Numbered from the stretch's first letter, positions 21,631-31,839 are shown. The stretch is 41,530 nt of DNA from DATFHX01 sp035247945 (GCA_035247945.1 DATFHX010000021.1:1-41530); one strand, 5' to 3'. Numbers and translations are program-made. The notes: a model not told the origin generated them from the sequence alone.

Positions 21631-24600
21631 ATGAGTTTCTGGGATGATTTAAAGAAAAAAGCTATGGGTGCTCTCGCTGAGATCAACCCATTTGATGGAG
21701 GCCAAACATACGACACGGTCGTTAATAATAAACCTGTACAACAACCCGTAAAGCGTAGTCCGGCCGTCGAAGTTCCGCCATCTCGGCAACAGACGGTGCA
21801 ATCGACCAATAAAGCATTCGGCATAACACAAAGTGTGCCATCAGTTAAAGCGCCTAGTATTGTCGCCCCGAAGCCGCCCGAGGCTCCACAACCGCCGCAA
21901 AAACCAGCAAAGTTTGATCCTACTACGATCACTCAACCCGGAGCAAAGCCATTAAGCCTCGCCGCTCCAGCAGCACAGCCTAAGTCGGCTCCCGCGCCAC
22001 AAAAGCCACAGTCGTTCACGCCTAGCATTAACGATGTCGGGAAGTTCCTTTTTGAGAATCCAGCGAAGCTTGCTAACCAGGGTGCGAGTGTTGTTAGTAA
22101 AGCTGGCGTTCATCTTGTCGGAGAGACCCAAAAAGCGTTCGGAGACAAGGCTGGTGGCGATCGAACTATTCAAGAAGGTGAAAAATCAATTAACAATACA
22201 CTACTAAAGCCAGGGAGCGGGCTATTTGGCGTAGGAGGTCTCTATGACTCATTAGACGCCCTTCATAAAGCCAACCCAATGGATGTAGCCAAGAAGGCGG
22301 GTGGTGCTGGAATTGAAACGGCGGCAGATATTATTCCTGTCGGTACAGGTTTTAAGATTGCAAAAGCAGCCTCTCCGATAGTCAACAAGATCGCAGCAAA
22401 TGCAATCGTTGGCGCTGGTTCAAATGCTGTAGGGTCAGTTGGCTCACAGCTCGCTACCGAAGGGCGCGTAGATCCCGGCCAGATTGCTCTCGATTCTGCA
22501 GCAGGAGCGGCATTAGGCGGAGCAATTCCTCTAGCTGGAGAGGGTGCGAAACAACTGTCGAAGACACTGGGCGGTCTATCGCGAGATCTGAAAAATAGAG
22601 CACTTGTTAGTGCGGCAGACGGCAGTGCTCCAGTGACACTACCGACTAACAAGCTCGTTGCTTATGAGACAGCACCAGATCGAACTCGAATTGACGAGTA
22701 TAAGGCAAGGCTGCAGGGCGGAGGTTCCGTAGAACCGCTCTACGTCATGAAAGATAGTAACGGAAATCTTAGCGTGGAAGATGGGAAGCACCGTCTACAG
22801 GCTATGAACGAGCTTGGCATACCAACGACGCAGGCGTATGTTGTCACCCCTGAGAGTCTTAGCAGAAAGCTTGAGGAGGGATTTATTAAGATCCCTGGCG
22901 CTGACGACGGAGCGAGCGTACAGCGCGACGCGAATATCGAATCACAACCCCATGCCAGAGATACATCCAAATCCACCACCACTCCCGCTTTGATATCAGA
23001 AACTTCATCTGCTACGAGTATACCAGACAAAGCGCAGGTAGCTATCGAGGCAGAGCGTCGTGGACTCGTATCGGGCACTGAAGCAAAGAAAGCTGTTCTT
23101 ATGGAGGAAGCAAAGGCTCGTGGGCTCGTCCCGGATCGCGCGCCTACTAGCAAAGATGCCCTCATCGAAGAAGCAAATCGACGCGGATTACTTGGGAGCA
23201 AGACTCCACCAGTGGAGGTATTCGGACCTGAGCCAACATTCCCAACGGTCAAGCGTACAGGCGCGACTGACTTCTACAAGAATACGACAAGACGTGCCGA
23301 CCTTGATACTGAGCCGAACGTAGTTGACCCTACGAAGATGAACGACCTGATCGAAGCTAAGCAGAATAAGGTCGGCGAACAGTTTGCAAAACCAAACGAT
23401 GCTATCCGCATGTCGGGCGGCAACCTTGATAATGTCGAGAATGGGACAATTCTCAGTGAGTCCAAGAGCGGAAATCAACGCCGAAGGATGTTCATTCGCC
23501 CTGATGGTAGAAGTACTATAATCGAAGAAACTCGTAATCCAGATGGCTCATGGGTAGAAATGCGAGAACCGGCTATCGAACATGCTGGTGACTTTAGGGG
23601 AATCGACTCACTTGAAGGACATGAGGATCTAACAAGCGCAGCAATTAAAGCTATGCGAGATGGCAAAGAGATTCACATGTATGCCGACAGAAGCAATGGG
23701 TCTAAAGGACTCTCTGCGGATCTTCACGAGTTTGATCCTGAAAAGCACGTTATTGATGGAGGCTTTGTGCGTGACGCGAACAATGGCGCCATTCTAGGCA
23801 ACCATGTGAAGGTTGACGATACGGGTATCGCAATTAATATCGGCAAGAAAATGGTTAATATGAATGGTGTTGTGGGTGACCCTGCTAAATGGCGAAACAT
23901 GAATAAGGTTACCTATACAATAGATCGAATGCTGGAAGCGGCGGCGCCCAACAAGGATGTTTATCGAAAAGTTCGTAAGTTCGTTATCGAAAACAAGCAG
24001 GCGTCCGAAGCAAAGATGCGTGTCGATCTTCGTGATTTTAGAAAAGATCTCAGTGACTGGCGGAAGAATATCCTTAAGAAGACACCACGCCGCATGTCAC
24101 AGAAGGATTTCATGAGAGACATCTTCTATTATGCCGAGCGCAAACTGTCTCAAGATAAGGAGCTTAAAGGCAGCAAACTCTCTCAAGACCAGATTCTTGA
24201 TGCAAAATTCGGCAAAGAAACGGCAAACGAGATTCGTAAGTTCGATAAGTGGGCTCGTGGCGAATACGACTCGCTACTTGATCGCACTAACGAAGTACTA
24301 CGGCGTTTTGGACATGAAGAAGTATTAAAGCGCCAGAACTACATGACCCACCTGCAGGAAGACAGCCTATGGGACAAGATCGGCATAGGTGAAGACCTTT
24401 ACCGTGACCTCTCTAGTGGAATAGGAGGTGAAACGAATCTTTCAAACCGTGGTGGCTTGCCCGGCAATATTGCGGGTCAGACTGAGGACTTTCGGCCGAC
24501 TAAGAAATACAACCCATTCCATCAAGCTCGACGAGGCAAAGACTCAATGACTGACCCTTTCCGAGCGATGGACGCGTACGCAGAAGCTGCGATGTTTAAT

Positions 24601-26943
24601 ATCCACATGACAGAGCCAGCGGTACGGGCGAGGAGCGTCGAATCAGTATTCCGCGCCGCTGAGGCAATTGTAAATAAGGATATGCTGAAATCAGTAAGTG
24701 ATGACCTTCGTAAATCCTTAAAGGAGAGTGTTGCAGGCAATCGTGGTGATCTTGTGATAGCGTTCCAGGAGTATGCAAACACGCTCGCAGGGAAGTCGAA
24801 TCAGTTCGACAGAAAACTTCAAGATGGAATGGGGACAAAGGGACGTGTCGCATTGCGTCTGGCGCGAATGCTACAGAAGATTGCCAGCAACAGCTCAATC
24901 GTAGGTAGTGCGAATGTCACACTTGCACAGACGCTCAACCTCCCGAATGTTATCGGAACAAATGGGATTCGAAGTACAATGCGAGGCATTGCTAGAATGG
25001 TTGGAGACATCCACTTGAACGGCGAACCAAAGCCGGGGTCACCCGCATCAAAGTCTGACTTTCTTAAGGTTCGATATACCGACGCACAGTCAAAGATCAA
25101 TCGAGGGCGTCTTCAAAAGACGAATGACGTAATCAGTAAAAGTATGCTCATGCCACAGGTCGAACAGGCGATGACGGAAATAGCATGGCAGTCAAGCTAT
25201 GAAAAAGCGTTAAAAAATGGATACAAAGGACGTGAGGCAATTAAGGAGGCGGATCGAATCACTGAGCGAATTGTCGGTGGTCGTGGTATTGGCGATCAGC
25301 CTGACATCTATAGAAGCACGATAGGGCGTACATTCCTGCAGTATACACTTGAAGTAAACGCCGCACTTAAGAATGTCCGAATGGATATGAACCCAAGGGG
25401 TAAGATAAAATTCGCCGCAGCTGTCTTCGCTCTCAACTATGGTATGCAACAGCTTACAGGCCGTGCACCGCTCTCAGACTTTCTAGGAGCGACAATAGAC
25501 ACAGGCAAGGACGTATTTAACTTCGATAGTTATGACGATAATGATGGCGATGGTAAGCCCGACGAGACAATATTAGATAAGGCGGCTCGAGCAGGTCAAC
25601 GGTTTGCAAGTGAGACAGCAAAAGCATCTCCGGCCTTAACTGTCGGTGCTAACGTTCTCGGTAAAGATGCTCGAAAAGTGCTATTTGGAGATGATAGTGA
25701 TCTTGGTCGCTACGATGGCTCTCCAGCTGCAGCTCAGGTAGTTGGCAAACTCATTGAGGGGCTAGGTGATCTCTCTCGTGGCGACCTTGCGAGCGCAGGG
25801 GATAAAGCGCTGTCGGCGATTCCTTATGGTGGACAGATTCGCAAGTCTCTCGGCGGTGTCTCGGCTATGGATGATGGCGTCGCTCGCGATAGCAGCGGCA
25901 AGCCTACAACCACGGTAGATACATCGAGCCCGTTAACGTGGATCAAAGCAGCGCTGTTTGGAAAGAATGCGATACCAGAGGTAAAAGCATACTACGAAGG
26001 CGGGGGTAGTAGCCTAAGTGATAAACAAGCTAATACATTCGACAAGCTCAAGGAGTCGAACGGAATAGCATCGGCTAGGGACTACCTAAGTGCAGTTATT
26101 CAAAAGCGCGGAGCTAGTAAAGGTAAGGAGAAAGATGACTTTGCAACCTTCGCGGCCGAAGCAAAGGTCAAGCTAAAAGACGGATCGTGGAAGGAAAAAG
26201 ACGGGGTTGTCGTTGACTCAGACACGGGTGAGGTAGTACGGTCATACTACAAGAAGCTTGCAAAAGAAGCGGCCGAATCGGACGATCGCTCGGACGAGGC
26301 GTATGACGCGTTCGTGAAGGGCTATGGCCTTAAGGAGCTTGGGGGTGGCAAAGCAGCTAAGACAGGTAACTCAACGCTTGATCAGCTCAATAAGCTCACG
26401 GCAATAGATGACAAGAAGGATGTAATTGGCCAAGCGATTGATCTTATAAAGAAATCAAACGCTGGATATGAGGACATACCCGACTGGGTCACCGAGAAGT
26501 ACCTAGATAGCAACAAGATTGATAAAAACGATGCACTATATGCTGCAAAAGCAAGTTACTCGAATGACACGAAACTACCAGTTATCCAAAGTGACATAAA
26601 AGATATGTCTCATGACCAAGTAATGGACTACCTAGCTAAGGGTCGGGTTGAGTCGATTAAAGGCGGCTTCTGGGCTACGCAGGGCGTGTTGGCGGATCTG
26701 CGGGATCAGGGTGTAATTAGCAGGTCTGAATATTCGTACCTGAACAAGCTAAAGAGAAATAAGGATGGCAGTGAAAAAGCAGGTTCAGGCGGGTCGGGTA
26801 GCAGAAAAGCAAAGACAGTATCAGCATCTGAGCTTAAGTCAGCTAACGCAACCACCGATCTTGAAAAGTCCATTGCAAACATTATCAAACAGGCAGGAAA
26901 AACGAGGGACCCAAAGAATATTAACTACAAAAAGCGCAAGTAG
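21631..26943 (+). CDS. Giant internal virion / polyvalent protein with ParB-like domain, 1770 aa
   Basis: I start it at ATG 21631 (MSFWDDLKKKAMGALAEINP) with GAGGAT upstream. The first ~200 residues are Pro/Gln-rich. Residues about 345-415 look ParB/sulfiredoxin-like (DEYKARLQGGGSVEPLYVMK, then EDGKHRLQAMNELGIP). Residues about 465-525 hold repeated SAP/HeH-like units (EAERRGLV, EEAKARGLVP, EEANRRGLL). A long helical middle (about 780-1250, YAERKLSQDKELKGSKLSQD, QNYMTHLQEDSLWDKIG) resembles large polyvalent phage proteins. DDNDGDGKPDE near residue 1305 looks like a calcium-binding loop. It is probably co-ejected with DNA, with the ParB-like part acting on DNA at entry. It is the largest gene in the window. 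Confidence 0.7.
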   Translation: MSFWDDLKKKAMGALAEINPFDGGQTYDTVVNNKPVQQPVKRSPAVEVPPSRQQTVQSTNKAFGITQSVPSVKAPSIVAPKPPEAPQPPQKPAKFDPTTITQPGAKPLSLAAPAAQPKSAPAPQKPQSFTPSINDVGKFLFENPAKLANQGASVVSKAGVHLVGETQKAFGDKAGGDRTIQEGEKSINNTLLKPGSGLFGVGGLYDSLDALHKANPMDVAKKAGGAGIETAADIIPVGTGFKIAKAASPIVNKIAANAIVGAGSNAVGSVGSQLATEGRVDPGQIALDSAAGAALGGAIPLAGEGAKQLSKTLGGLSRDLKNRALVSAADGSAPVTLPTNKLVAYETAPDRTRIDEYKARLQGGGSVEPLYVMKDSNGNLSVEDGKHRLQAMNELGIPTTQAYVVTPESLSRKLEEGFIKIPGADDGASVQRDANIESQPHARDTSKSTTTPALISETSSATSIPDKAQVAIEAERRGLVSGTEAKKAVLMEEAKARGLVPDRAPTSKDALIEEANRRGLLGSKTPPVEVFGPEPTFPTVKRTGATDFYKNTTRRADLDTEPNVVDPTKMNDLIEAKQNKVGEQFAKPNDAIRMSGGNLDNVENGTILSESKSGNQRRRMFIRPDGRSTIIEETRNPDGSWVEMREPAIEHAGDFRGIDSLEGHEDLTSAAIKAMRDGKEIHMYADRSNGSKGLSADLHEFDPEKHVIDGGFVRDANNGAILGNHVKVDDTGIAINIGKKMVNMNGVVGDPAKWRNMNKVTYTIDRMLEAAAPNKDVYRKVRKFVIENKQASEAKMRVDLRDFRKDLSDWRKNILKKTPRRMSQKDFMRDIFYYAERKLSQDKELKGSKLSQDQILDAKFGKETANEIRKFDKWARGEYDSLLDRTNEVLRRFGHEEVLKRQNYMTHLQEDSLWDKIGIGEDLYRDLSSGIGGETNLSNRGGLPGNIAGQTEDFRPTKKYNPFHQARRGKDSMTDPFRAMDAYAEAAMFNIHMTEPAVRARSVESVFRAAEAIVNKDMLKSVSDDLRKSLKESVAGNRGDLVIAFQEYANTLAGKSNQFDRKLQDGMGTKGRVALRLARMLQKIASNSSIVGSANVTLAQTLNLPNVIGTNGIRSTMRGIARMVGDIHLNGEPKPGSPASKSDFLKVRYTDAQSKINRGRLQKTNDVISKSMLMPQVEQAMTEIAWQSSYEKALKNGYKGREAIKEADRITERIVGGRGIGDQPDIYRSTIGRTFLQYTLEVNAALKNVRMDMNPRGKIKFAAAVFALNYGMQQLTGRAPLSDFLGATIDTGKDVFNFDSYDDNDGDGKPDETILDKAARAGQRFASETAKASPALTVGANVLGKDARKVLFGDDSDLGRYDGSPAAAQVVGKLIEGLGDLSRGDLASAGDKALSAIPYGGQIRKSLGGVSAMDDGVARDSSGKPTTTVDTSSPLTWIKAALFGKNAIPEVKAYYEGGGSSLSDKQANTFDKLKESNGIASARDYLSAVIQKRGASKGKEKDDFATFAAEAKVKLKDGSWKEKDGVVVDSDTGEVVRSYYKKLAKEAAESDDRSDEAYDAFVKGYGLKELGGGKAAKTGNSTLDQLNKLTAIDDKKDVIGQAIDLIKKSNAGYEDIPDWVTEKYLDSNKIDKNDALYAAKASYSNDTKLPVIQSDIKDMSHDQVMDYLAKGRVESIKGGFWATQGVLADLRDQGVISRSEYSYLNKLKRNKDGSEKAGSGGSGSRKAKTVSASELKSANATTDLEKSIANIIKQAGKTRDPKNINYKKRK

Positions 26944-26945
26944 AA

Positions 26946-27023
26946 TGATATAATACGGTCAGTAAGGCGATAGACCGGAAAGCAAGGGATCGACTGGAAA
27001 CAGTTTCACTCCCTTGCTTTTTT
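26946..27023 (+). ncRNA. Promoter plus short hairpin RNA ending in a terminator at the next start codon
   Basis: TGATATAAT (26946-26954, extended -10) would start RNA near 26961. GCAAGGGA (26982-26989) pairs with TCCCTTGC (27010-27017); the loop contains ACTG-GAAA-CAGT (26993-27004), and six Ts follow (27018-27023). The ATG of the tail adaptor starts 2 nt later at 27026, with no SD. Either a ~60-nt RNA is made, or this is an attenuator controlling the adaptor and hub genes. Confidence 0.6.
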
Positions 27024-27025
27024 GT

Positions 27026-27691
27026 ATGCTAGTCCCCGAGCTTATCGCTCAATCTTATCAGCAAGCCGTCGGTGAGGCGACGCCACCAGCAGTAGGCGAT
27101 GAGAACTACAAGCTTCTCTTTAATAGTGCCAATCTGTTTATCGATACCTGGCAAGATGAGGAGGGGGTGGATTGGGAGAGTCTTTGGGATAGGACAACCC
27201 TCAATACGCCCGTGACCGCCACAGATGAGTTTCCTATCGATAAAACAGTTGTACGGAAGCTAAGTACAAAGAAGAAAAGTGTTTACATTACCTGCACAAA
27301 TGGAAATGTAGTCGATTTCAAGGTAGTGAAGCCGTCCGATTTGAATAAAGGCGGTAAGCGCGTTGCACTTAAAAGTGGAAAGCTCAAGTTCGCTGAAGCA
27401 TTTTCGAATAGTAGTGAATGCATCGGTGGAGCTATTACATTCTCCTACTATGGATTTGCTCCAAAGCTTGTAGATGCGACTAGTGAGGTTCCCGTCGACC
27501 AGGCATGGTGGCTCGTATTTATGGTGGCTGCAGAGTTTGCCAGCAAGGATTACACCCGGCAGAACCTAGCACCTGATCTTATTGCTCAAGCAAATGCAAT
27601 CATGAAGTCAATGATTGCGAACAACAATCAAGAAGAGGATCCTTCTATAGACCATGGAGACTGGCAGCCCCTTTCGGAGACCTTTAGATGA
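27026..27691 (+). CDS. Tail adaptor / head-completion protein (P22 gp4-like), 221 aa
   Basis: I start it at ATG 27026, giving MLVPELIAQSYQQAVGEATP; a TTG start at 27014 would lie in the terminator stem. LLFNSANLFIDTWQDEEGVD is the typical adaptor helix with 'L..An.midsW..'. Such proteins form a ring under the portal in P22/T7-type phages and accept the tail hub. The start lacks an SD and abuts the T-tract, so translation may need readthrough or coupling. The last bases overlap the hub gene (ATGA). Confidence 0.65.
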   Translation: MLVPELIAQSYQQAVGEATPPAVGDENYKLLFNSANLFIDTWQDEEGVDWESLWDRTTLNTPVTATDEFPIDKTVVRKLSTKKKSVYITCTNGNVVDFKVVKPSDLNKGGKRVALKSGKLKFAEAFSNSSECIGGAITFSYYGFAPKLVDATSEVPVDQAWWLVFMVAAEFASKDYTRQNLAPDLIAQANAIMKSMIANNNQEEDPSIDHGDWQPLSETFR

Positions 27692-29700
27692 TCACTCCAG
27701 GGAAACCAAAGAAAGCTCCGGTCATTAAGACTATTAGCCTCCACGAGTGGCTTAAAGGCCGTCGTAGCGATACGGACCCAACTCGCACGGACAACGGTGC
27801 TTTGGCAATCTCAGATAATGTAGTTCTTGAGCAAGATGGAGTTGTACGTCCACGCCCAGCTACAATTCCATACGGAGCTCAGCCGCTTGGAAAAATTGTC
27901 GGCATCGACGAGTTTGTACGCATTGTTGATGGCGAGCCCCAAACATGGCTTATTTCAGTTCAGATAGTCGGTGGCGTCGGCAAAGTCTTTGTTAATAAAG
28001 ATGGCGGGAGCTGGCAAGAATGCACCGGTAAGACATATATGGACGCACGGACGACCTTTGTACAAGGCGCCGGGAAAGTACTCATCCTGAATGGCAAGGA
28101 CTTTATGTCCTACCTAGATACTATTTCGCTGTCCGTTCAAACATACACTGCGTTAAGCACTCCTACTATTCCGACAGCGACACCTACTGGCATGTCTGGA
28201 ACTGCTCTAACGTACAGATTTAGAATTACTGCCACGTCGAAGGTAGGTGAAACGAATGCATCCGTCGCAGCTACGGTACCTACAAGCATTACGCGTGATC
28301 AGTGGTCACAGGGCGGAACTACCCCTCACTATGTAACACTCAGCTGGCCGGCCGTTTTTGGCGCTACCGGCTACTGTATTTATGTCGGCATCGAAGCAGG
28401 CAAAGAGAAATTCATAGGTAGCGTGCCCGCGGGAACGACAAGCTTTATTGATGATGGTAGCGCTGTCGAGATAGTCACGAAGCAGGCTCCATCCGGAAAC
28501 GGAACACAGGGCCCGATTGTCAAACGTGGCGCAAATGTCGGTGGTCAGATCTTTCTTGTAGGCGACAAGGACAACCCATACCACGTGTGGTATGGCGGCA
28601 CTGGAGATGACAGTTTCGACTTCTCGCCATATAACGGCGGTGGTTGGATTGATATTGCAGTAGGGTCCAAGAATATTCCTATTGCCGTAGTGCCATTTCG
28701 TGATGGAAAGGGCACGCCAATGGCGACTGTGTTTTCTAACGGAACAAACGGTAATGGAAAGATTACGCATTTATCTCTTCAATCTACAAATGTTGGCGAT
28801 ACAGTCATCACTTATATGCAGGCAGACGAGGCGAACGGACAGGACGGCACGGGTTCTCCTGATGCAATTGTTCTTAGCAGGGATGCGCTCTGGTATCCAT
28901 CGGGATCAGAATTTAAGACAACAGGAACCAAGCCACAAGTACAAAACATTCTCTCCACAGACAATGTAGGCGACGGCATTATTGGCGACATGCAGAAACT
29001 GAATCGTGCATCCATGTCACTCGCAAGCGGTGTCAATTACAACGGGTGCCTTTACTTTGCCGTTCCTTCTGGCAGTAGCACAAATAACCAGATATGGGTG
29101 TTAGATCTAATTCGAGGCGGTCAGTGGATCCTGCCTTGGTATATCAAGGCGGACAAGCTGTTCCTATATGGCAGCAACGACGGCGAGACCCACTTCCTTG
29201 CACTGGTAAATAACAGAATTGTTGAATTCACTCGGTCAAGGAATACAGAAGATGATGGCGTCGCTTTCGGCGCAAAAGCAGGCTCGGGCTTTATCAAAGT
29301 GGACAAATCTGGAGCAGAGTGGGTGTACATCCTCGATGTTACCTTCACGATCATTAACCCGCAGGGAAAAATCAACTTACAAGTCCAAGGCAGGACAAAG
29401 ACATCATCCATCACTTCGATCGGAACGAAGGATTTTATACCACAGATCTCCTATGCGGGATGGGGCGAGGTAAAGCGAGGAGCAAATAGCGCCGTCGGCG
29501 ATATAGCTTGGGGCGAGATCGTAAACATACCAACTTCCTACGGTTCAACTCGTGTAGTGAGGACTGTGCCAGTGAAGAAAGCGGTCAATTACTTCCAGTG
29601 GCTCATAAGCAGCTCGGGCAATGCGGACTGGGCTCTTTCGGATGTTGTTGCTCGCTATGTCGATATTGGAACGATTATTACCCAGGATATGAGGATTTAG
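27688..29700 (+). CDS. Tail hub / stabilisation protein (beta-propeller-like), 670 aa
   Basis: Large all-beta protein starting with HEWLKGRRSDTDPTRTDNGA and then LEQDGVVRPRPATIPYG, the 'D..l.dg.vrpRpgt' opening of phage tail hub/nozzle proteins. An FN3-like insert is visible around residues 155-260 (TYRFRITATSKVGETNAS, then VTLSWPAVFGATGYCIYVGI). The rest has repeated blades (GQIFLVGDKDNPYHVWYGGT, NQIWVLDLIRGGQWILPWY). By position and size it corresponds to P22 gp10 or T7 gp12 function, linking the adaptor ring to fibres. ATGA overlap with the adaptor. Confidence 0.65.
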   Translation: MITPGKPKKAPVIKTISLHEWLKGRRSDTDPTRTDNGALAISDNVVLEQDGVVRPRPATIPYGAQPLGKIVGIDEFVRIVDGEPQTWLISVQIVGGVGKVFVNKDGGSWQECTGKTYMDARTTFVQGAGKVLILNGKDFMSYLDTISLSVQTYTALSTPTIPTATPTGMSGTALTYRFRITATSKVGETNASVAATVPTSITRDQWSQGGTTPHYVTLSWPAVFGATGYCIYVGIEAGKEKFIGSVPAGTTSFIDDGSAVEIVTKQAPSGNGTQGPIVKRGANVGGQIFLVGDKDNPYHVWYGGTGDDSFDFSPYNGGGWIDIAVGSKNIPIAVVPFRDGKGTPMATVFSNGTNGNGKITHLSLQSTNVGDTVITYMQADEANGQDGTGSPDAIVLSRDALWYPSGSEFKTTGTKPQVQNILSTDNVGDGIIGDMQKLNRASMSLASGVNYNGCLYFAVPSGSSTNNQIWVLDLIRGGQWILPWYIKADKLFLYGSNDGETHFLALVNNRIVEFTRSRNTEDDGVAFGAKAGSGFIKVDKSGAEWVYILDVTFTIINPQGKINLQVQGRTKTSSITSIGTKDFIPQISYAGWGEVKRGANSAVGDIAWGEIVNIPTSYGSTRVVRTVPVKKAVNYFQWLISSSGNADWALSDVVARYVDIGTIITQDMRI

Positions 29701-29711
29701 GAGAATTATTT

Positions 29712-31547
29712 ATGTCGGTGAACGATAAACTTACAAAAGCTAACAACGGAGTATGGGCATCGCCTGCGACGCTCTCAGACTCGAAGCCGTTTGCGCAGAA
29801 CTCTGTGCCTATCTCAATCGCAACAGGCTGGCCAGTGGATGCATCAGACGGCCCCGTCCATTTCAAGCTCTTCAAGGTAAGCAACGAGGGGAAGCTAGTC
29901 GAAGGTAGCGCTAGCGACTGGAAGGGTACACTAACGGGTACGACCCTTTCGAACATGATCAAAACAGGCGGGCCTGAAGTCGATTACGTTACGGGAGATC
30001 CTTGCATCATTATGCCGACTGCAGGCTTCTGGAACGACGTCTACGACGCCCTTATGACATCAATGAATAGAGACGGAACGCTCAAGGCTTCTGCGGTGTT
30101 AGCAGCACTTGGCATTAACGGGCAACCGCCAGCCGACTGGACGGTTTTGCCAACTAGCCCTAGTACTTCTACATACAATGGTCAGCACTCACATACTTTA
30201 ATATTCACCGGAGCGGATTACACAAGTCAGATACAGCCAGGAACTCGTCTACGAACATCACGAACCGTCGCCGCTCCGACGCAGAGCACGAGCCTTAACG
30301 GCTCGAGCCAGTACTGGTCTAAGACCTCTCCCGCTAAGCTTACATTCACTGACGACTTTGCAGTGAGTGCTTGGGTTCGGCTCAGCGCATATCCATCTAC
30401 GAACATGGCTATTATGTCCGCAACCGACGGGTCGAGTGGGTGGATGTTCTATATCAATTCAGCAGGTGCAGTTGTGCTAAACGGACGAAACGCTGGAGCG
30501 GGGAATTACAGCCGAGTTGCTTCGATACAATCAATTCCCCTTAACCGATGGGTGCATGTGAGCGCTCAGCTCGACATGTCCACCTTTGCAGTCGTCCCTA
30601 CGGCAAGCTACATCATGATTGATGGTGTTGATGTCCCGGCTGCGCTTGATCGCCAAGGGTCAAACCCCGTCTCGCTCGTTCAGGCCGGCACCCTCGAGAT
30701 CGGTCGTATGGATTCAAGCAACAGTTACTGCTTCAATGGCATGCTTGCTCAAGTTGCAGTCTTCAATGCAAAAGTTTTACAAGCTACAATGCGAAGCTAC
30801 ATGACGCAAGGGCTAACTGGATCAGAGCCATCCCTAGCGTCCGCATACGCCTTCAATGGTTCTGCTACCGACTTAAACACAAATACTCCGAATGATCTTG
30901 TTGCGAATGGTGGCGCCGTAGCGACGTCACCTACGTCACCATTCGGCACCCAGGGCAATGGAGTACCTTCATCTACTGTAGACTTCGGAATTGCAATGAA
31001 AGTTACGAAATCCGGTAGCGACACCATAGTGATTGTGCAAACGCCCGAAGGAAGTATTATCCCAGCATTAGGAGGAATCTCGGGCATTAGTTACTCATCT
31101 GCGGGTGTTCCATCCGGATTTCCAAAGCTAAAGACTCGATGGAACATCCTTGCGAAATACAAAACTAGCACTGCAACGCCTATTAATGCGGGTATTGCAC
31201 AACTGTCGAATTACCAGATTTATGTGCCTATCGGAGACTGGTCTATTGGTCATACAGGCTATTACCTCGTCACGGCAGGCACAACAGTGGGGTATCTGAC
31301 GGCTCAAATCGGACTTAGCGAATCGCTCGCTTCATTCACTAGTAACCTTGAGGATACATCGACATCGACCCCATCTATGAACGCCTCTTCATCCGAACAC
31401 GATGGCTTTATGAGTCGATACACCGACTACTCACTTTCGGCGGCAAGGGCTGTATACGGAATTGCTAAAACGACTGGCAACTTTACTGTGTATTACGCGG
31501 GTGCCGGAATTTCATCAACGATAGAGCTTCAGAACGCATACCTTTAG
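29712..31547 (+). CDS. Tail fibre / receptor-binding protein with LamG domain, 611 aa
   Basis: I start it at ATG 29712 (MSVNDKLTKANNGVWASPAT) with AGGAGAA upstream; the frame is open into the hub gene but has no start signal there. The first ~150 residues are beta-rich and probably attach to the tail. Residues about 191-385 are a LamG/ConA-like domain (FAVSAWVRLSAYPSTNMAIM, RWVHVSAQLDMSTFA, GMLAQVAVFNAKVLQA). The C-terminal ~200 residues are beta-rich (SLSAARAVYGIAKTTGNFTV). Likely binds surface glycans of the bacterium. It differs from the two-LamG protein at 16,749, so the phage appears to carry two adhesins. Confidence 0.7.
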   Translation: MSVNDKLTKANNGVWASPATLSDSKPFAQNSVPISIATGWPVDASDGPVHFKLFKVSNEGKLVEGSASDWKGTLTGTTLSNMIKTGGPEVDYVTGDPCIIMPTAGFWNDVYDALMTSMNRDGTLKASAVLAALGINGQPPADWTVLPTSPSTSTYNGQHSHTLIFTGADYTSQIQPGTRLRTSRTVAAPTQSTSLNGSSQYWSKTSPAKLTFTDDFAVSAWVRLSAYPSTNMAIMSATDGSSGWMFYINSAGAVVLNGRNAGAGNYSRVASIQSIPLNRWVHVSAQLDMSTFAVVPTASYIMIDGVDVPAALDRQGSNPVSLVQAGTLEIGRMDSSNSYCFNGMLAQVAVFNAKVLQATMRSYMTQGLTGSEPSLASAYAFNGSATDLNTNTPNDLVANGGAVATSPTSPFGTQGNGVPSSTVDFGIAMKVTKSGSDTIVIVQTPEGSIIPALGGISGISYSSAGVPSGFPKLKTRWNILAKYKTSTATPINAGIAQLSNYQIYVPIGDWSIGHTGYYLVTAGTTVGYLTAQIGLSESLASFTSNLEDTSTSTPSMNASSSEHDGFMSRYTDYSLSAARAVYGIAKTTGNFTVYYAGAGISSTIELQNAYL

Positions 31548-31554
31548 GAGTTGT

Positions 31555-31839
31555 ATGGCAGATCAAGACTTCGAGCCACCAAAAACAATCGCAGAAATGG
31601 GAATACACCTACTCTATATGCGTAAAGCGATTGATGAGTTGACGACTTCGGTCAAGAAGAGCTCCGAGCATTACGCAACAAAGGAGGAGGTGAAAGAAGG
31701 CTACGTAACAAAGCTTGAGTTTCAAAAATTAAAATCAAAGACAGCTCCAATTATTGCGGGAGTTACGGCTGTAGCGAGTGTCATGCTCACTGCAGCCGCT
31801 GCATCGCTATGGAACTTGATTATAGGAGGATCAAAATGA
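31555..31839 (+). CDS. Coiled coil plus one-TM lysis-module protein (holin/XhlA-like), 94 aa
   Basis: The N-terminus is cytoplasmic-looking and helical (AEMGIHLLYMRKAIDELTTS, then a KEEVKEGYVTKLEFQKLKSK coiled coil), followed by one TM segment (IIAGVTAVASVMLTAAAASLW). This resembles XhlA-type or small holin-associated proteins. AGGAG precedes the ATG and its TGA overlaps the endolysin ATG, placing it in the lysis cassette. It may work with the holin-like C-terminus of the next gene, as one component of a two-protein membrane lesion. Confidence 0.65.
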   Translation: MADQDFEPPKTIAEMGIHLLYMRKAIDELTTSVKKSSEHYATKEEVKEGYVTKLEFQKLKSKTAPIIAGVTAVASVMLTAAAASLWNLIIGGSK

